64,000 nt of DNA from Syncephalis fuscata (Eukaryota > Zoopagomycota > Zoopagomycetes > Zoopagales > Piptocephalidaceae). The DNA is taken from assembly GCA_025786725.1 (NCBI GenBank), contig JAHLTZ010000010.1, positions 62,001-126,000 on the forward strand, read 5' to 3'. The translations under genes were made by a program, and so were the position numbers. Below, in pieces: positions 1 to 12,340 of the stretch (position 1 is the stretch's first letter; every line of letters begins with the position of its first letter). The notes below the pieces were generated by a model. It did not search any database. It saw nothing but the letters and a program-made list of their open reading frames with translations, and was not told the DNA's origin.

Positions 1-1308
1 ATAGTAATTCAATTGCATATTCTGTCTCGATTCGATATGCTTTATCATCTAGCTGTAATAAAATTAGTACAAATAGAAAGTATCATACAAGAGGAATGTG
101 TTATACTAAGGCTTACATTATTGCATTGATAAAAAAGGCAAATAACCAATCTTGTGCCATATTATTATCTTTTTCAATTAACTAAACAAACAAATTGGAT
201 TAAATTAATTAATTAATAACATAATATAATACCTTAGCCACTCGAGGATCTCTCATTGTTGTTTTCAGTTCAGTATCTTCTTCTTCACTAAGAATTGAAG
301 TACCATCCTGTTGAGAAGACATTAAATCATCTGCAAGATCTTCTTTACGTATTTTGGACCGGGATTGTTTATCGTCTAGCAAACGGCTAAGTGAGAAATC
401 ATAACTTGTAGTCTCACTACTATCTGAATCGGATAAGTTCATTCTGATTTTATAGGATTTGGCTTTTGTTGACGCAGTCTTTGTGGCCTTGTTGGACTAT
501 TGTATCAATATTATATTAGTATCAATATTATATTAATATTAATATATAAATTATAATGGTTATGATAAACTTACCTATTAGGCGGTGATTGATTTGACGT
601 TGACATCGTTGTTATTTTAGTAGGTGTAGCTTTTGGAGTTACTCTTAGAAATTCTAATCCATCATCTGACTCTTCATCACTACTTAATTCCTATTAATCA
701 TTAATCATTAATTATTAGTACATCTACTGGTATTTGATCATTTAATCACATTAATAGCTTACCAAAGGAATTGAACTATCTATTTGATCTTCATCTCTCT
801 CAAGATCAATTAATATAACATTACGTCGACTGGGGTGGTTGGTGTCTATTAATTGTTAATACACTATACTAATTACATACTACAACTTACTTTAGTTGGA
901 TCTGACATCATCGGGCTATTACTTGTCTCTTCTGACATATTCATTTGATATTCAACTGAATGTATATTGGTAGTAGATATATCTTGTATAAATGTTAAAT
1001 TGGTATATAGCTGTTTATCTACTGTTACCTACCATCATCCACTGTCCAATCAATACGCGACCGTTTTGTGGCTACATCTGGACTACAACGCGATATTCAT
1101 TATTAATAGCGATATTAGTATTAAATACATATCTATTTACCTGCTTTCAGCACTGGGTCGCTTAAAAAAGTCTGTAATACGAGCAGGCCTACTTATTATT
1201 AATAAACCATTAATAATAATATTATCGACATTGATATTTACTAACTACTTACTTGATCTCACCACCAGGCCGCTTGAAATAGTCTGTAATACGAGTGGCC
1301 CTATTCAT
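1..1308 (-). CDS. Unrecognised acidic protein with two PIP-box-like N-terminal exons (3' end outside window)
   Basis: I do not recognise the family. The chosen start (1306-1308) opens a reading frame beginning MNRATRITDYFKRPGG; the second exon (1141-1191) encodes a near copy, RPARITDFFKRPS. Both resemble PCNA-interacting (PIP-box) peptides: a hydrophobic residue, TD, then an aromatic pair, but the usual Gln is absent. Further exons lie at about 1033-1082, 887-955, 763-845, 575-690, 233-496, 117-181 and 1-52. They encode an acidic, Ser-rich middle (for example ELSSDEESDDGLEF) and a more hydrophobic C-terminal part. Two exon joins (near 574 and 116) keep frame only if one G was lost at the donor GG, as in other genes here. 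The start lies 244 bases from the divergent TRAPPC13 start, so a shared promoter region is likely. A replication or repair role is only inferred from the PIP-like motifs. Confidence 0.6.
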
Positions 1309-1551
1309 ATACACGGCAATAGTTATCAAGTGGTGGTTCGCTTGCTTTACTCGTCTATCCTACCTTGACGGTGTATTTCTTGGATTCATAGATGAACTTG
1401 ACAAGAGACAGTTCAATACTAGTGACCATAAAGAAAGGAAAATAGAGGTGAACACTTTCTTTCAAATTCACCACGGTTACAACTACAGTTGTTGCTACTG
1501 CAATCTCTTTTACTTCTTTGTTTATTACACGGCTCTCATCTTGAATATATT

Positions 1552-2850
1552 ATGGCGGAGTCTTCTGCTAATGTGGCTGAAGAGCAGCCACAGCAACTTT
1601 CATTGCGCGTAATGCGCTTGTCAAAGCCGTCGTTGGCCGGGTCATCGACCATCGTGGAGCCAGGAGAACGGCTCGGAGAAGCGCTACGTCAACTAGACCT
1701 TGAAGACCCCAACACGCCAGCACTTCCTGATCCCGATGAACTGCTTATGTTGCCAGCGGCATTTGGCAGCATCTATTTAGGCGAAGTATTCTCGGGCTAT
1801 CTGTGCGTAAGTAACGATAGCGCAACGATGGAGGCACGCGAGGTAGCCATCAAGCCGAATTGCAAACCTCGTCACAGCGAATTGCACTCGTTGACACAAG
1901 TAGCGAGCCTATTAAAGTGCTGGCCGCATCACAGACAAGTGAACATGTCGTGGTGCATGAAATTAAAGAACTAGGCATTCATATTCTTGTATGTTCTGTG
2001 CAATATCTATCGCTCACGGGAGACGGACGTGAAGAGCGGCGTTTCTTCCGACGCTTCTACAAGTTCCAAGTGCTTAATCCACTTCGGTAAAGACCAAGGT
2101 GAATAGCCAGACCAATGAACGCGTCTTTCTTGAAGTGCAAGTACAGAACTTGACCGTATCGCCGATGTGCCTCGATCGTATTAATCTAGAGGCTGCTGAA
2201 GGCTTTATTTCGCGTGATTTAAATCTCGCTCTAGATGGCACTGGTCAAGAAAGTGTACCAGACGAAGAACGATTAACAGTATTTGGTGATACTGAATTTC
2301 TTCAGCCACAAGATGTACGTCAATATTTATTTTTATTAACACTTAATCCAAATATCAACGATGCAGCTGCAGCAGTACGCAGTAGCGATGCTCTTGGTAA
2401 ATTGGACATTCGATGGAGGACAACTTTTGGCGAGTTTGGTCGTTTACAAACAAGCCAATTGACTCGTCGATTACCGGCTCTTGAGCGAATTCAAATAGCT
2501 ACTACTCGTGTTGATGCGCCAGTGGTAGTAGAGAAGCCATTCAACATCGAATTCCGTATTACTAATCGAAGCGATGCACAAATGCGTCTCCAATTATCGG
2601 CTGTACGTACTCGAATGGGATCTGTACTTCTTAATGGACAAGCATCCCGGCTATTGGGCGAATTGGAACCGGGTACTTCAATGGATGTTACGCTAGAATT
2701 CCTCTCTTTGGCCTCGGGTCTACATCCAGTAGGCGGTCTTAAACTCACCGATCTAATCGGCGGTGAGACAAAGACATTGAATTGACAGATGTATTTGTAC
2801 AGCATGGTGGAGATGTACCAACACCACCAACATTACAAGCTGCATCCTAA
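1552..2850 (+). CDS. TRAPPC13: TRAPP complex subunit 13 (TRAPPC13 / C5orf44 family)
   Basis: TRAPPC13 is a subunit of the metazoan/fungal TRAPPIII-type tethering complex that activates Rab GTPases in ER-Golgi and autophagic traffic. The family is recognised from its conserved stretches: LSLRVMRLSKPSL near the N terminus, the FGSIYLGEVFSGYLCVSND block, LQTSSQRIAL, HEIKELGIHILVCSVQY, and a C-terminal SGLHPVGGLKLTD. The start is the ATG at 1552, just before the conserved LSLRVMRL block. There is no intron. The frame is broken three times, near 1853, 2087 and 2778; each break is explained by one missing G in a GG or GGG run, after which the conserved sequence resumes at once. The product would be about 430 residues, normal for the family. 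The gene ends 38 bases before the convergent SEN54 stop. Confidence 0.88.
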
Positions 2851-2887
2851 TAAGACTGATGTGTTACTTTGTATATTATTCAATTAT

Positions 2888-3993
2888 CTACACAACACGT
2901 TCTATTTGAAGATAGGTAAATGTTCCTTCGTGAGCAATACTGCAGATCAGAGATGGTGCTAGGGATGGTGACGACGATGGATCTGTAGTAGTTGGTGTTG
3001 AAAGGTTTAAATAGCTTTCGATATCCATTAGAGCAGATGTTGATGTAGCAGTACTAACCATCTAATTAATATAAATATTATAATGATGATACACTTACTT
3101 GAATGTTGTAAATGAATAAGATGGTGTAGTTGTAGTGTTTTTAAATGGAGATATGATCCAATTCAATTTAGTAGTTAAAGTGTCATTATTAAACAATGAA
3201 TGATCTAATAGTTCATTGTTGTTATTAGTTATGTAAAATAGCAAATATGACAACTTACTTGAATGATGCAATGCAGAATTACTTGACCATTTATAATAAT
3301 AAATCCAATTAATGAAACGTTGCCATTTTGATGTTATAGTATTTGGTGGTGGTGTTTCATGGATTATTGATGGATGTGGCACTTTACGTAAAACACTAAA
3401 TCCAAGTCGTTTTAAATAGGCATAACTCTATAATATTTGGTGATATGATAAGTGAATACTATATGGATCCATCTATCGCTTACACTGTATGAAGCTAGAT
3501 TAGCATTTTGTACATACGGTAATAAATAGGCGTAAGCTTCTTGTAACGATACAGCTACACCGTGAATTGATACGGTCAATACAGATCGACCTAACATAAA
3601 TAGTACTTCTTCGGCGTAGAGATACTGCAGACCAGATAATCTATAACCCAGTCGTTGTAAATGGTTACCACGCTGTGTTGCCACTCTAGCACTTTTACGA
3701 ATAGTATCCCATTCTACGCGGTTTAAATGCCGACTAATGTTATATTAGTTATTTATTTATAGTATTATATACATTAGCTTGTATTTACCTTGAAGCAAGC
3801 GCTCTTCTTCAAGTAGCGCTTTCATAGTAAGTGTTGTCGCGTAGACTGGTTTCTTTTTATTTGAGCGCCATTACTACTATATGGTCATAACTATTAGATA
3901 TTAACAGGGTTATGTGATGTATATCTACCTTTTTAATGACTTGGCCAATCGAACAAGTCGGTCGGCTTCATGTTCTTCGTCATCTGGCTCCAT
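2888..3993 (-). CDS. SEN54: tRNA-splicing endonuclease subunit SEN54
   Basis: SEN54 is a structural subunit of the heterotetrameric endonuclease that removes introns from pre-tRNAs in the nucleus; it pairs with the catalytic SEN2. The N-terminal domain is recognised by RHLNRVEWD, RGNHLQRLGYR, the YLYAEEVLFML block and VSLQEAYAYLLPY. The nuclease-like fold follows with SYAYLKRLGFSVLRKVPHP, a hallmark of the family, and a C-terminal strand region ending CSIAHEGTFTYLQ. The start chosen is the ATG at 3991-3993 (MEPDDEEHEADRL), 129 bases from the divergent PRMT3 start. At least five introns are seen. Two exon joins, near 3790 and 3060, need one additional base to stay in frame; the first fits a lost G at the donor. 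The exact C-terminal exon is less sure than the rest. Confidence 0.82.
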
Positions 3994-4122
3994 TTGAATA
4001 TGTTGATAATAGTGATAGTAATAAAATGTTAATAATAATAATAATAATAATAATAACAATCAAACGTTAATGGTAACAGCGTTTTTTACTTTACTTTTTT
4101 TTCTTTTTTTGCTACACGCATC

Positions 4123-6673
4123 ATGTCGGTCGTCAGTGAACGAGCCAGCGCACTTGAATCGGAATACGATCCTGCTGGTAATAGTATTGCATAGTGAATA
4201 AATAGAGCCTTTTTAGCTAATTGAGCGGTTAGACGATACTTGGGATGACTGGAGTGAAGAGTCTGAGCCGATAACTTGCCTATTCTGCGCGGATATTTAC
4301 GACTCGGCATCGCAACTCTTCGCTCACTGTGTAGCAAAGCATGGATTTGACTTTGTACAGTTGCGTAAAAAGAATAGTATGTATTAAATTGTTGTATAGT
4401 TACACATAGCTTATTTAAATGGTATAGAATGGGATTTCTATCAATCTATCCGTACTATTAATTATATTCGATGCCGCGTACGAGATGATTCACACTGCAA
4501 AATACTGAACAGTTTGAGTTGACGCCAGAAACCATTGAGGCTATATGAAAGATGATACTTATCTTACGCCAGTCATGGAGGAAGATGCTCTACTCTACGG
4601 TAAGGATTATAATATATATATATACTTTGACTAATTAATATTATTAATAGCGTTTGAGAACCTTGACGTTGGCGATAATATGTCAATGCGATCAGGCATG
4701 ACCGGTAAGTTACACGAAGATTGCTATTTGAATTAGAGTGGCAAATAGATTAATATAGCTAATGGCATATTATATAGGTGGTTCACGTAGACATCATATG
4801 TTGTCAGAGGGTAATATTCTTGATCGTTTGTATGCAGCAGAAGCGAAATTGGCTTCTCGTGAACGCGAATTGCAGCGGTAACAGCGCAATTTGAAGAATA
4901 TCGCTCGGTAGTTAAATCGCAATTTTATGATGCATTGGATGATCGATCCACAACGTAAGTAGTAGCTTTATAGAATAATAGCTATATATATATATATATT
5001 AATGATTTATATAGCAATGAAACTGATGAAGTAGTCCCAGCAATACCCGAACATACTACCGATGGCTATTTTACTTCTTATGCTCATATAGGTAGGTTAT
5101 AAATAACTAGAAAGAAATGAAATGGCTAATATTAGTTATTTACTAGATATTCATGATCAAATGTTGAAGGTAATTTATTAATAGATTATCTAGACGACAT
5201 TCTTTAATACATTTAATAGGATCGAGTGCGTACAGAAGCCTATCGTGATTTTATTTATGAAAACAAGCCTATTTTCAAAGATAAGGTCTGATAATATTAT
5301 AAATTGACTTAATAGTGTATTAATGTTGCGTCGTAGATTGTATTGGATGTAGGCTGTGGTATGTGTACACTAGAATATAGCAACTTAAATATAATAATGA
5401 TTAACCTATTGATCAACTAATTTGAATTAATAATAGGTACGGGTATTCTATCGATGTTTGCAGCAAGAGCAGGTGCAGCACAAGGTAATAAAACATGGAT
5501 ATAGCAACAAAAACCGATTACTAATTTATATTTATTAGTATATGCCGTGGACAATTCAGATATTATTGAACAAGCTCGACTTATTGCAGCTGAGAATCAA
5601 TTAGATACAAAGATCAAGTATGTAAATAATTCAAGCAGTTAATACAACTAATATGTAATGGTTAGATTTATTCGTGGTAAAATTGAAGAAATTGAATTGC
5701 CTGTTCCTGTAGTTGATATCATTATATCTGAATGGATGGTAAGCTTTGATTACGTATTTTCGCATAAATGTTACTTATTGTAAATAGGGATATTTCCTTT
5801 TATTCGAGGCTATGCTTGATTCAGTACTAGTTGCTCGTGATAAATATCTAGCACCTGATGGTTTTTGTAAGTTTTTTGATTAATACTGATATTATTTCTA
5901 TCCGCTATTTACTGATTACTACTACTGTTATTATTATACAGTGGCACCAAGCGGCTCTTCAATTCATTTAATGGGTATTGAAGATGACTATATGATGAAT
6001 GACAAGGTTGATTTCTGGAAAGATGTCTATGGTAGGTTGTATGAATTAGGCATTACCAATAGCTATAGATTATAGCTAATATACTGCTACAGGATTTTCT
6101 ATGAATACAATTGGCAAGTCTATTTATAACGAGGCAATTGTTAATACGGTACCAGAGAATACACGTATTACTGATACGGCGTGCCTTCAAGTAAGTAATA
6201 TGTCAAATACTATTACTGACTAATAACCAAGTATTATTAGACATTTGATCATAATGTAGTTAACTCGGCCGGTCTTGATTTCAAAACATCGTTTGAACTA
6301 CAAGCAGACCGTGATGCTGTTCTACATGCATTCCTTGGCTATTTCGATATTGATTTCTCAACACCCGAGGATATGCCTGGTAATCAGATTGTATTCACTA
6401 CTGGTCCGCATGGTGTGGAAACGCACTGGAAACAGACGACATTCATATTAACAACGCCAATCTTACTTAAAAAGGGTAAATTAACTATAATTGATTATGA
6501 TGGCAATCATTACTAATGCACACTTATTAGGTGATCGTATTACGGGTGAATTTATTTGTCGTAAAAGTGAACACAATCCACGTGAACTGGAGATTGTTAT
6601 TTCTTACGAAAAGAAGGCTATTGCGGAAGAAGAATCGCTACCACAGCGTACACAAACATTCCAGTTGCAATAA
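4123..6673 (+). CDS. PRMT3: Protein arginine N-methyltransferase 3 (type I PRMT with zinc finger)
   Basis: PRMT3 is the cytosolic type I enzyme that makes asymmetric dimethylarginine, classically on ribosomal protein uS5 (RPS2). The start at 4123 splices to an exon with the PRMT3-specific C2H2 finger (WDDWSEESEPITCLFC, then FAHCVAKHGFDF). The catalytic core follows: DKIVLDVGCG joined to TGILSMFAARAGA (SAM motif I), the double-E loop with SEWMGYF and LFEAMLDSV, and THWKQTTF (THW loop). It ends RTQTFQLQ, as is typical. About 16 very short introns are present. Three frameshifts near 4498, 4545 and 4878 each look like one lost base; for example a GGG reduced to GG turns the codon after LQR into a stop, and the next frame continues with a normal PRMT3 linker. 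The gene converges on MTHFR with about 118 bases between stops. Confidence 0.93.
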
Positions 6674-6791
6674 ATATAAAACTGATATTTCTTCTATTAT
6701 TATTATTATTCAATAATTGTAACGTATTTTATTGAAAAAGAGAAGAGGACAGATTAGTTGCATCACATTATTTTCATATAAAGTTGAATAT

Positions 6792-9137
6792 CTATTCATT
6801 GGTGGCAAATAGACTGAATATTGCATCAGAAGAAGCTTGGAAATCATTATTGACCAGATTGACTAAATACCAAGTATTTGCTATTTCTTTCAATAATTTA
6901 GACGATTCACTGTCACATTCATAGATATTTGACCATTCTAGCCAAAGCTGGAAGGCTTCATCCTAGTAAAAGTGTAAATATACAATGAGTTTCATGTCTA
7001 TTTGGTGTATTGGTATAGTTACCTTCCATGCTAAAAAGCTAGCCGTCTCAACGATGGTTGGTTGGACAATCTCTTTGCCGGGGAAAACGCCCCAGGTAAC
7101 GGCATTTGGTACTTCTTCCTCGACATTAGTGCGCAGAATACCCTATTGTATTATATTATTAATAAACCGCTATCAATGGTTGTATTATATTGCATTTCAT
7201 CTTACTTCACGGTTTACAGCATGGAAGGTGAGATATGGATCTTTTTCTATACGTTCCAATAATGCAGATAATTTCTCTGGCGATACAAAGAATTCTAGAT
7301 ATGCCTGTAATTCAATTAGTAAATTTGATAATGCAAATTCATATTTAATATTTACCTTTTGGTAAACATATCCATTCTTAGGTCCCCAGCCAAACATTCT
7401 ATCCGATGACTTGACACCGTTGACTGCCGGCTGACTGTTGATTGTTAAATAACCATTATTGTTTGTTTTTACAAGTGAATACGAATGGCATTTGTCTCAG
7501 CACTAGGTGGTTGTTCACTCCATGGCAATGCCGATAGATCTCCAAGACAGTAGCGACTAAACAATGTAGCTACATCGCTTGGTGTAGTGGGATGCTGCCA
7601 TAGCTTAATAGCATCTTGGCGCTAAATAGCAACGTATTAACAGCTTGAATGTGTTTGTTTAATAGTTACACACCGATTGCTTAATAGAAGCACCATATCC
7701 ATCAAGTTCACCAAAGGCTGGTGAGCTTGAATCGCCCCAACGACCATTGGGAAATTCGTCCCACGATTCCGTTCGTTGAACATAGCTTCGTGCTCGATTC
7801 TTCCAGAATATTGGGCGAACGCCTTCTTTTTCGCGCTTTTTCGACTTGGACTATCATGTATATATGCATATACGCAGTTAATAAACTGTACAGATAATCA
7901 GTTATTGCTACTTACCGGATTCCATGGTAATGGACGAGTGATTTCTATTGGTGCCACCCAGCCTAGTCCTTCAAGAATAAGACGAATTGATCGTTCAAGA
8001 TTCATGGTGTAGAAATGGAACCCAGAAATGCCATGCTCATTCATTTTCTGGCACATCTCAATAGCCAGCTGAATGCCAAAGTCTTTTACAGCCTGGTCAT
8101 CTTCTTTAATTGGCTCAAGGCTGTCGTAAATTGCCTGTGGTACAAACGTTTGACTGAGCGTCGTCATACGCTTGAAGCCATTAAAATTTTGAATGGGCAT
8201 AATGCCTGGTAGAATGGGGCATTGGATACCTAAACATCCATGCTAGTTTAGCTATATGCCGCTTGTGTATTGTTTTAAAATATTTACTTACCACTAGCGC
8301 GGCATTTTTTAACCCAATCTATAAATAAATCGGTATCGTAAAATAGCTGCGTAACAATATAGTCGGCACCGGCATCAATCTTTTCTTTAAGGTATTTCAT
8401 GTCCAGCTCCTTGTCCTCAGACTCTGAATGGCCTTCGGGGTAACCTGTATGCAAGTATTGTATAAGATGTATGCGTCGATAGCAGCTATGCAACTTACCG
8501 GCTACACCAATGCAGAAGTACTCGCCATAGTGTTCACGAATGTATCTAACTAAATCTGCAGCGTGTACAAATCCACCTTCACATGCTTCCCAAGTATCTT
8601 GACCACGAGGTGGATCTGTGTGGAAAATAGTATTGATAAATGTTTAAACCGAGCGCATCATAATCGTTACTTACCGCCGCGCAAAGCAAGAATGTTTTGA
8701 ATGCCATTATTTTTACATTCCTGTGTGAATGAGTCAGTCATACCAATATCTGTTAGTATTGATAGGTAACACGGTTACTAAACATACCTTAAGTGCATCG
8801 TCGACTTTTTCTTTCGGCATACATGTGCAGGTAAGATGCATGCATGTTTCCAAACCATATACCGTCTGGGCCGTACCACAGATATCAAGCGTCAATTCGG
8901 ACGTTGAGCCACCTGCACCCCAGGTCACGTCAATGAACTCCGGACCGAGTCGATACATGCGCTCCATACGGTCGTATAGATTGAGCAGACCCTTTGTAGC
9001 AAACGACCAAAGTTAACAACACTGCTTGTGTTTGCCATGTGTCTACTTGCCTGTTGGGTCTTGGGAGGGAAATACTCGAACGACCAGTAGGGCCGATTCT
9101 CCGCTTCAGCGCGTTGAATTTTTTGAGTAATCTTCAT
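6792..9137 (-). CDS. MTHFR: Methylenetetrahydrofolate reductase
   Basis: MTHFR reduces 5,10-methylenetetrahydrofolate to 5-methyltetrahydrofolate using FAD and NAD(P)H and so supplies methyl groups for methionine and SAM. The N-terminal catalytic barrel is recognised by [33 protein letters not shown], the FCIGVAG/YPEGH block, [14 protein letters not shown] and [13 protein letters not shown], then [12 protein letters not shown]. After a linker comes the eukaryotic regulatory half with [26 protein letters not shown] and the strand [19 protein letters not shown]. The stop follows FSLFATNE. The start chosen is the Met of [19 protein letters not shown] at 9135-9137; an upstream Met in the same frame is less likely. 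About a dozen short introns are present. The join near 9000-9055 is out of frame by one base, probably another lost base. Confidence 0.93.
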
Positions 9138-10666
9138 TGTAAATGTAATAAAACAAAAGATCCTACAGATTAAGCCAAAAGAAAATAGAATAGAATGAGC
9201 GTGTAATCGGCAAAGTAACGGCAACAGAACAAGACAGTGAAGGAAGCTACTGCCGACACGCGATGTGACTTTTTGTGTGTGGATTTTTTCCTACTTCGGA
9301 GACTGTAGTTTTGTTGCCCGATGACGATATCTTGATCAGGCTTGTGATTGGCCGCTAAAATCATGTAGAAATCTATAAATCATCTGGTTGGTTGATGGCA
9401 ATGACGCGATTGCCCTTTATTCCAACAGTGCATGCCATATTCGGTAGTAAGTGCATGAGCATTCTACAAATGACATGCCACGCCCAATTGCTCCATAGAT
9501 ATTATCCTTCTACATTGAAGCCACTGGGCATTGCCTAGGCAGCATGGAATAAACTTCGTTATCGTTTTATTTTCAGATATGCTACTTGGTAACATGTTGA
9601 TATAGCATTAATAAAGCTTGTTAATAAAATTAATAAACACTAAATAAACATACTATTACCAATAAAAATTATTATTTTGCTAAAAATATATTGCTAGTTT
9701 ATAGGGACAGTAATTAAAGTAGTGGATGATATGCTGAGCTAATAAATAGCTACATAGTAGCATGATGCATCTTTAACGCTCCAGTTTAATCTGATAAGCT
9801 GAGCTATTACTTAGCACGATGCAGGCCATGGCTGAACAGATAAACGTACTATTATGGCAACATTGTATTTAGCAGTGTTTTTAAAAGGCGTAGTGTGGAT
9901 TATTCAGAGGGCTTGTAACTGTAGTCACGTTTTCGGTTCTGCCGTGAAAAATAAAGCAAAAACCGGATTTTGTTTGAAATGTGCCATCTTCGTTGTGCGG
10001 AGACTGGGCTACTGAATGGAATAAATTGTATTTCTATCTAGTGACCATTTACCTAGATCTTTCAGCTAGTATAAATGGATTTCCCGGATGATCTGCTGAC
10101 ATGCAGTGTCATCTAAAGGAAGCATAGTAAAATTCCAATTCAGATACAATGACAGAAATATGCGCTGTGTTTAAAATAGACCTATTATTCCCACGAGCAA
10201 CAATGCGGCTATTATTGCTAAGTGAACGAATGTGATGATTACTGCCTCTTTGTCATGCCATATGCAGTCTCAAATGATGCTATCTTTCAAAAGCTGCTAT
10301 TTAATACTAGACAGGATTAGTAAGTGATATTGGTCCGGTTTCACAATGTGCACAGCAACGATGGTAGCACATAAGCACGTATTTCTATAATTCGAGTTCC
10401 GCTATTAATGATAAAAAATATTCCAAATATAGCTATTCGTTGCATGCAGTTCACAGGAAAATAGTTTTTCCTCGATATTAGCCGAACACAATAGGCCAGC
10501 CCAGTGATTAACATGTAAACGCCGCTCAGCTGCCGAGTCGGTACATGCCTTGTCTTGGAGCCATAAGGATTTGTAGCAAAATTTTCTTACAAATAGCGCA
10601 TTGTTCCCACTTTACAATAAACGGTATAACATTTTGAAAAAAATTCTGAACATATTTATTTAAATC
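9138..10666. other. Intergenic region between divergent MTHFR and the transporter
   Basis: About 1.5 kb between two divergent starts. I see no protein-coding exon with family resemblance and no tRNA or rRNA. An inverted CCAAT motif (gattggcc) lies near 9347 in the MTHFR-proximal part. The rest is moderately AT-rich with no clear repeat. It presumably holds both promoters. Confidence 0.6.
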
Positions 10667-12340
10667 ATGCCACACGAACTTGCAATAATCCAGGCTGATG
10701 ATGAAATTGCTAGTCAATTAAATCTGGAAGTAGGCGATTTGCCAGAACGTCCTGGCTATCACTCGCTTAGCCGTCATGGAACTCGAAATTCGTACATGAG
10801 CCAGGTAACTGGCGGCTCACAAGTCTCCCTGGGCGCCGCTGCTCAGCGTCGCCGTACCATAAGCGATGCACTCAAGTATGAATTTAAATTGGAGCAAGGC
10901 CTAGCTCGTCCATCGCTTGAAAAAGACATAGCCATTGAAGCGTATCATGAAGAGGGTGGCGAAGCTTTAAATAGTACACTCCAAGAAGATGCCTATTTGT
11001 CAAAATTCCCTGAAGGCGGCTACGGATGGTTTGTCGTACTGTCGACTTTCCTCGTCAACTTTATTGTATTTGGCTACGCCTATTCATGGGGCGTATACCA
11101 ATCACACTATCTCAAAAATGTATATGCCGGTGAAATTAGTACGTTCCAAATGACATTTGTCGGTGGTCTTACCATGGGTTTTCTATTTATTATGGGCCCA
11201 TTTTTTAGCGCTCTAATTCGACTACTTGGTCCACGAAAGCTTATGCTTGTCGGTGCTATTATCCAGCCATTGGGAATGTTATTAGCTTCATGGGTTTACC
11301 AGGTAAGACATTTAGCGTTTATTCATGTATTCGTATATTAATACAATAATGATTTAGCCATGGCAGCTCTATTTTACACACGGCGCACTAATTGGTATAG
11401 GTTCATCGCTTATTTTCTTCCCTTCTGTATTTTTACCCACACAGTGGTTTATGAAACGGCGCGGTCTAGCAACTGGATTGGCCGTATCAGGAAGTGGTAT
11501 TGGCGGACTTGTATTTGGTCCCGTAACAAGGGCGCTGGTCGATGCCGTTGGCTTTCGTTGGTGTCTGCGTTATTTGGCCATTACTAGTTTTGTGCTGCTG
11601 ATTATTGCAACAGCCTTGGCCCGCGAATGTGAGGCAACAAAGAAGTCCGTCAACAATGACACCAAAAATCCTCCTAAGAAAGAGAAGCTGGTAGACTTAT
11701 CGGTATTGAAGCGCCTTGACTTTGCTTCATTAGCTATGATGGCAACATTGGCTACTTTCGGTTACATGGCGCCTTTCTACTTTCTGCCCTCTTACGCCAC
11801 CTTTATTGGTTTGACCGAGTCAGATGGCGCGCTTTTTGTCGGGTTAAGTACTGGCGTCAATGCTGTTGGCCGTATTGTTCTTGGTTATCTGGCCGATTCA
11901 TTTGGCCGCGTTAACGCGCTTTTCTCTTGCGTCTTTCTTTCCGGAATGACCATTCTTGTTATCTGGACGTTTTCTAATAGCTATGGAGTGCTTCTCTTGT
12001 TCGTATTGCTTTATGGATTTACCGCTGGCGGCTTTGTCAGTCTATTCCCCGTGGTAACTGCAGAACTTGTCGGTAAGTGTATCTTAGTGGAATAATCAAC
12101 GTTTACTTACATAAAATAGGATTGGACGAGTTGCCGAATGCAGTAGGCGTGTTGTATGCCTCCAATGCCATTGGCAATTTGTTTGGCCCGGCTATTGCCG
12201 GTGCGCTACTGGATATGACCAAGCCCAACACATCCTACTTGCCTATACAGCTATTCTGCGGTTTTGTCACAATTGCAGGTTCGATGTTTATTATTGTTTT
12301 ACGCTGCATGCGTACACGGAAACTGCTTGTACGTGTATAG
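10667..12340 (+). CDS. SLC16-like monocarboxylate transporter (major facilitator superfamily)
   Basis: A 523-residue MFS protein from three exons (10667-11302, 11358-12072, 12120-12340) that join cleanly in frame; no frameshift is needed. A hydrophilic N terminus of about 115 residues leads to the signature of monocarboxylate transporters in the first membrane segment, FPEGGYGWFVVLSTF. Further membrane segments follow, with WFMKRRGLATGLAVSGSGIG in the middle of the first half, a charged central loop rich in Lys (about residues 300-320), and GVNAVGRIVLGYLADSFGR plus GFVSLFPVVTAELVG in the second half. Substrate cannot be told from sequence; proton-coupled monocarboxylate or a related acid is the family expectation. 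Location is plasma membrane or an organelle membrane. The ATG at 10667 is the first in the frame and follows an AT-rich leader. Confidence 0.9.

Noticed and set aside
967-1612. Open frames of 105 to 133 codons on the + strand before TRAPPC13
   Set aside because: They run opposite the PIP-like exons and introns of the leftmost gene and have no conserved features; the strong TRAPPC13 start is at 1552.
4086-4337. 83-codon frame on the minus strand
   Set aside because: It lies opposite the first two exons of PRMT3, including the zinc-finger exon, and has no family resemblance.
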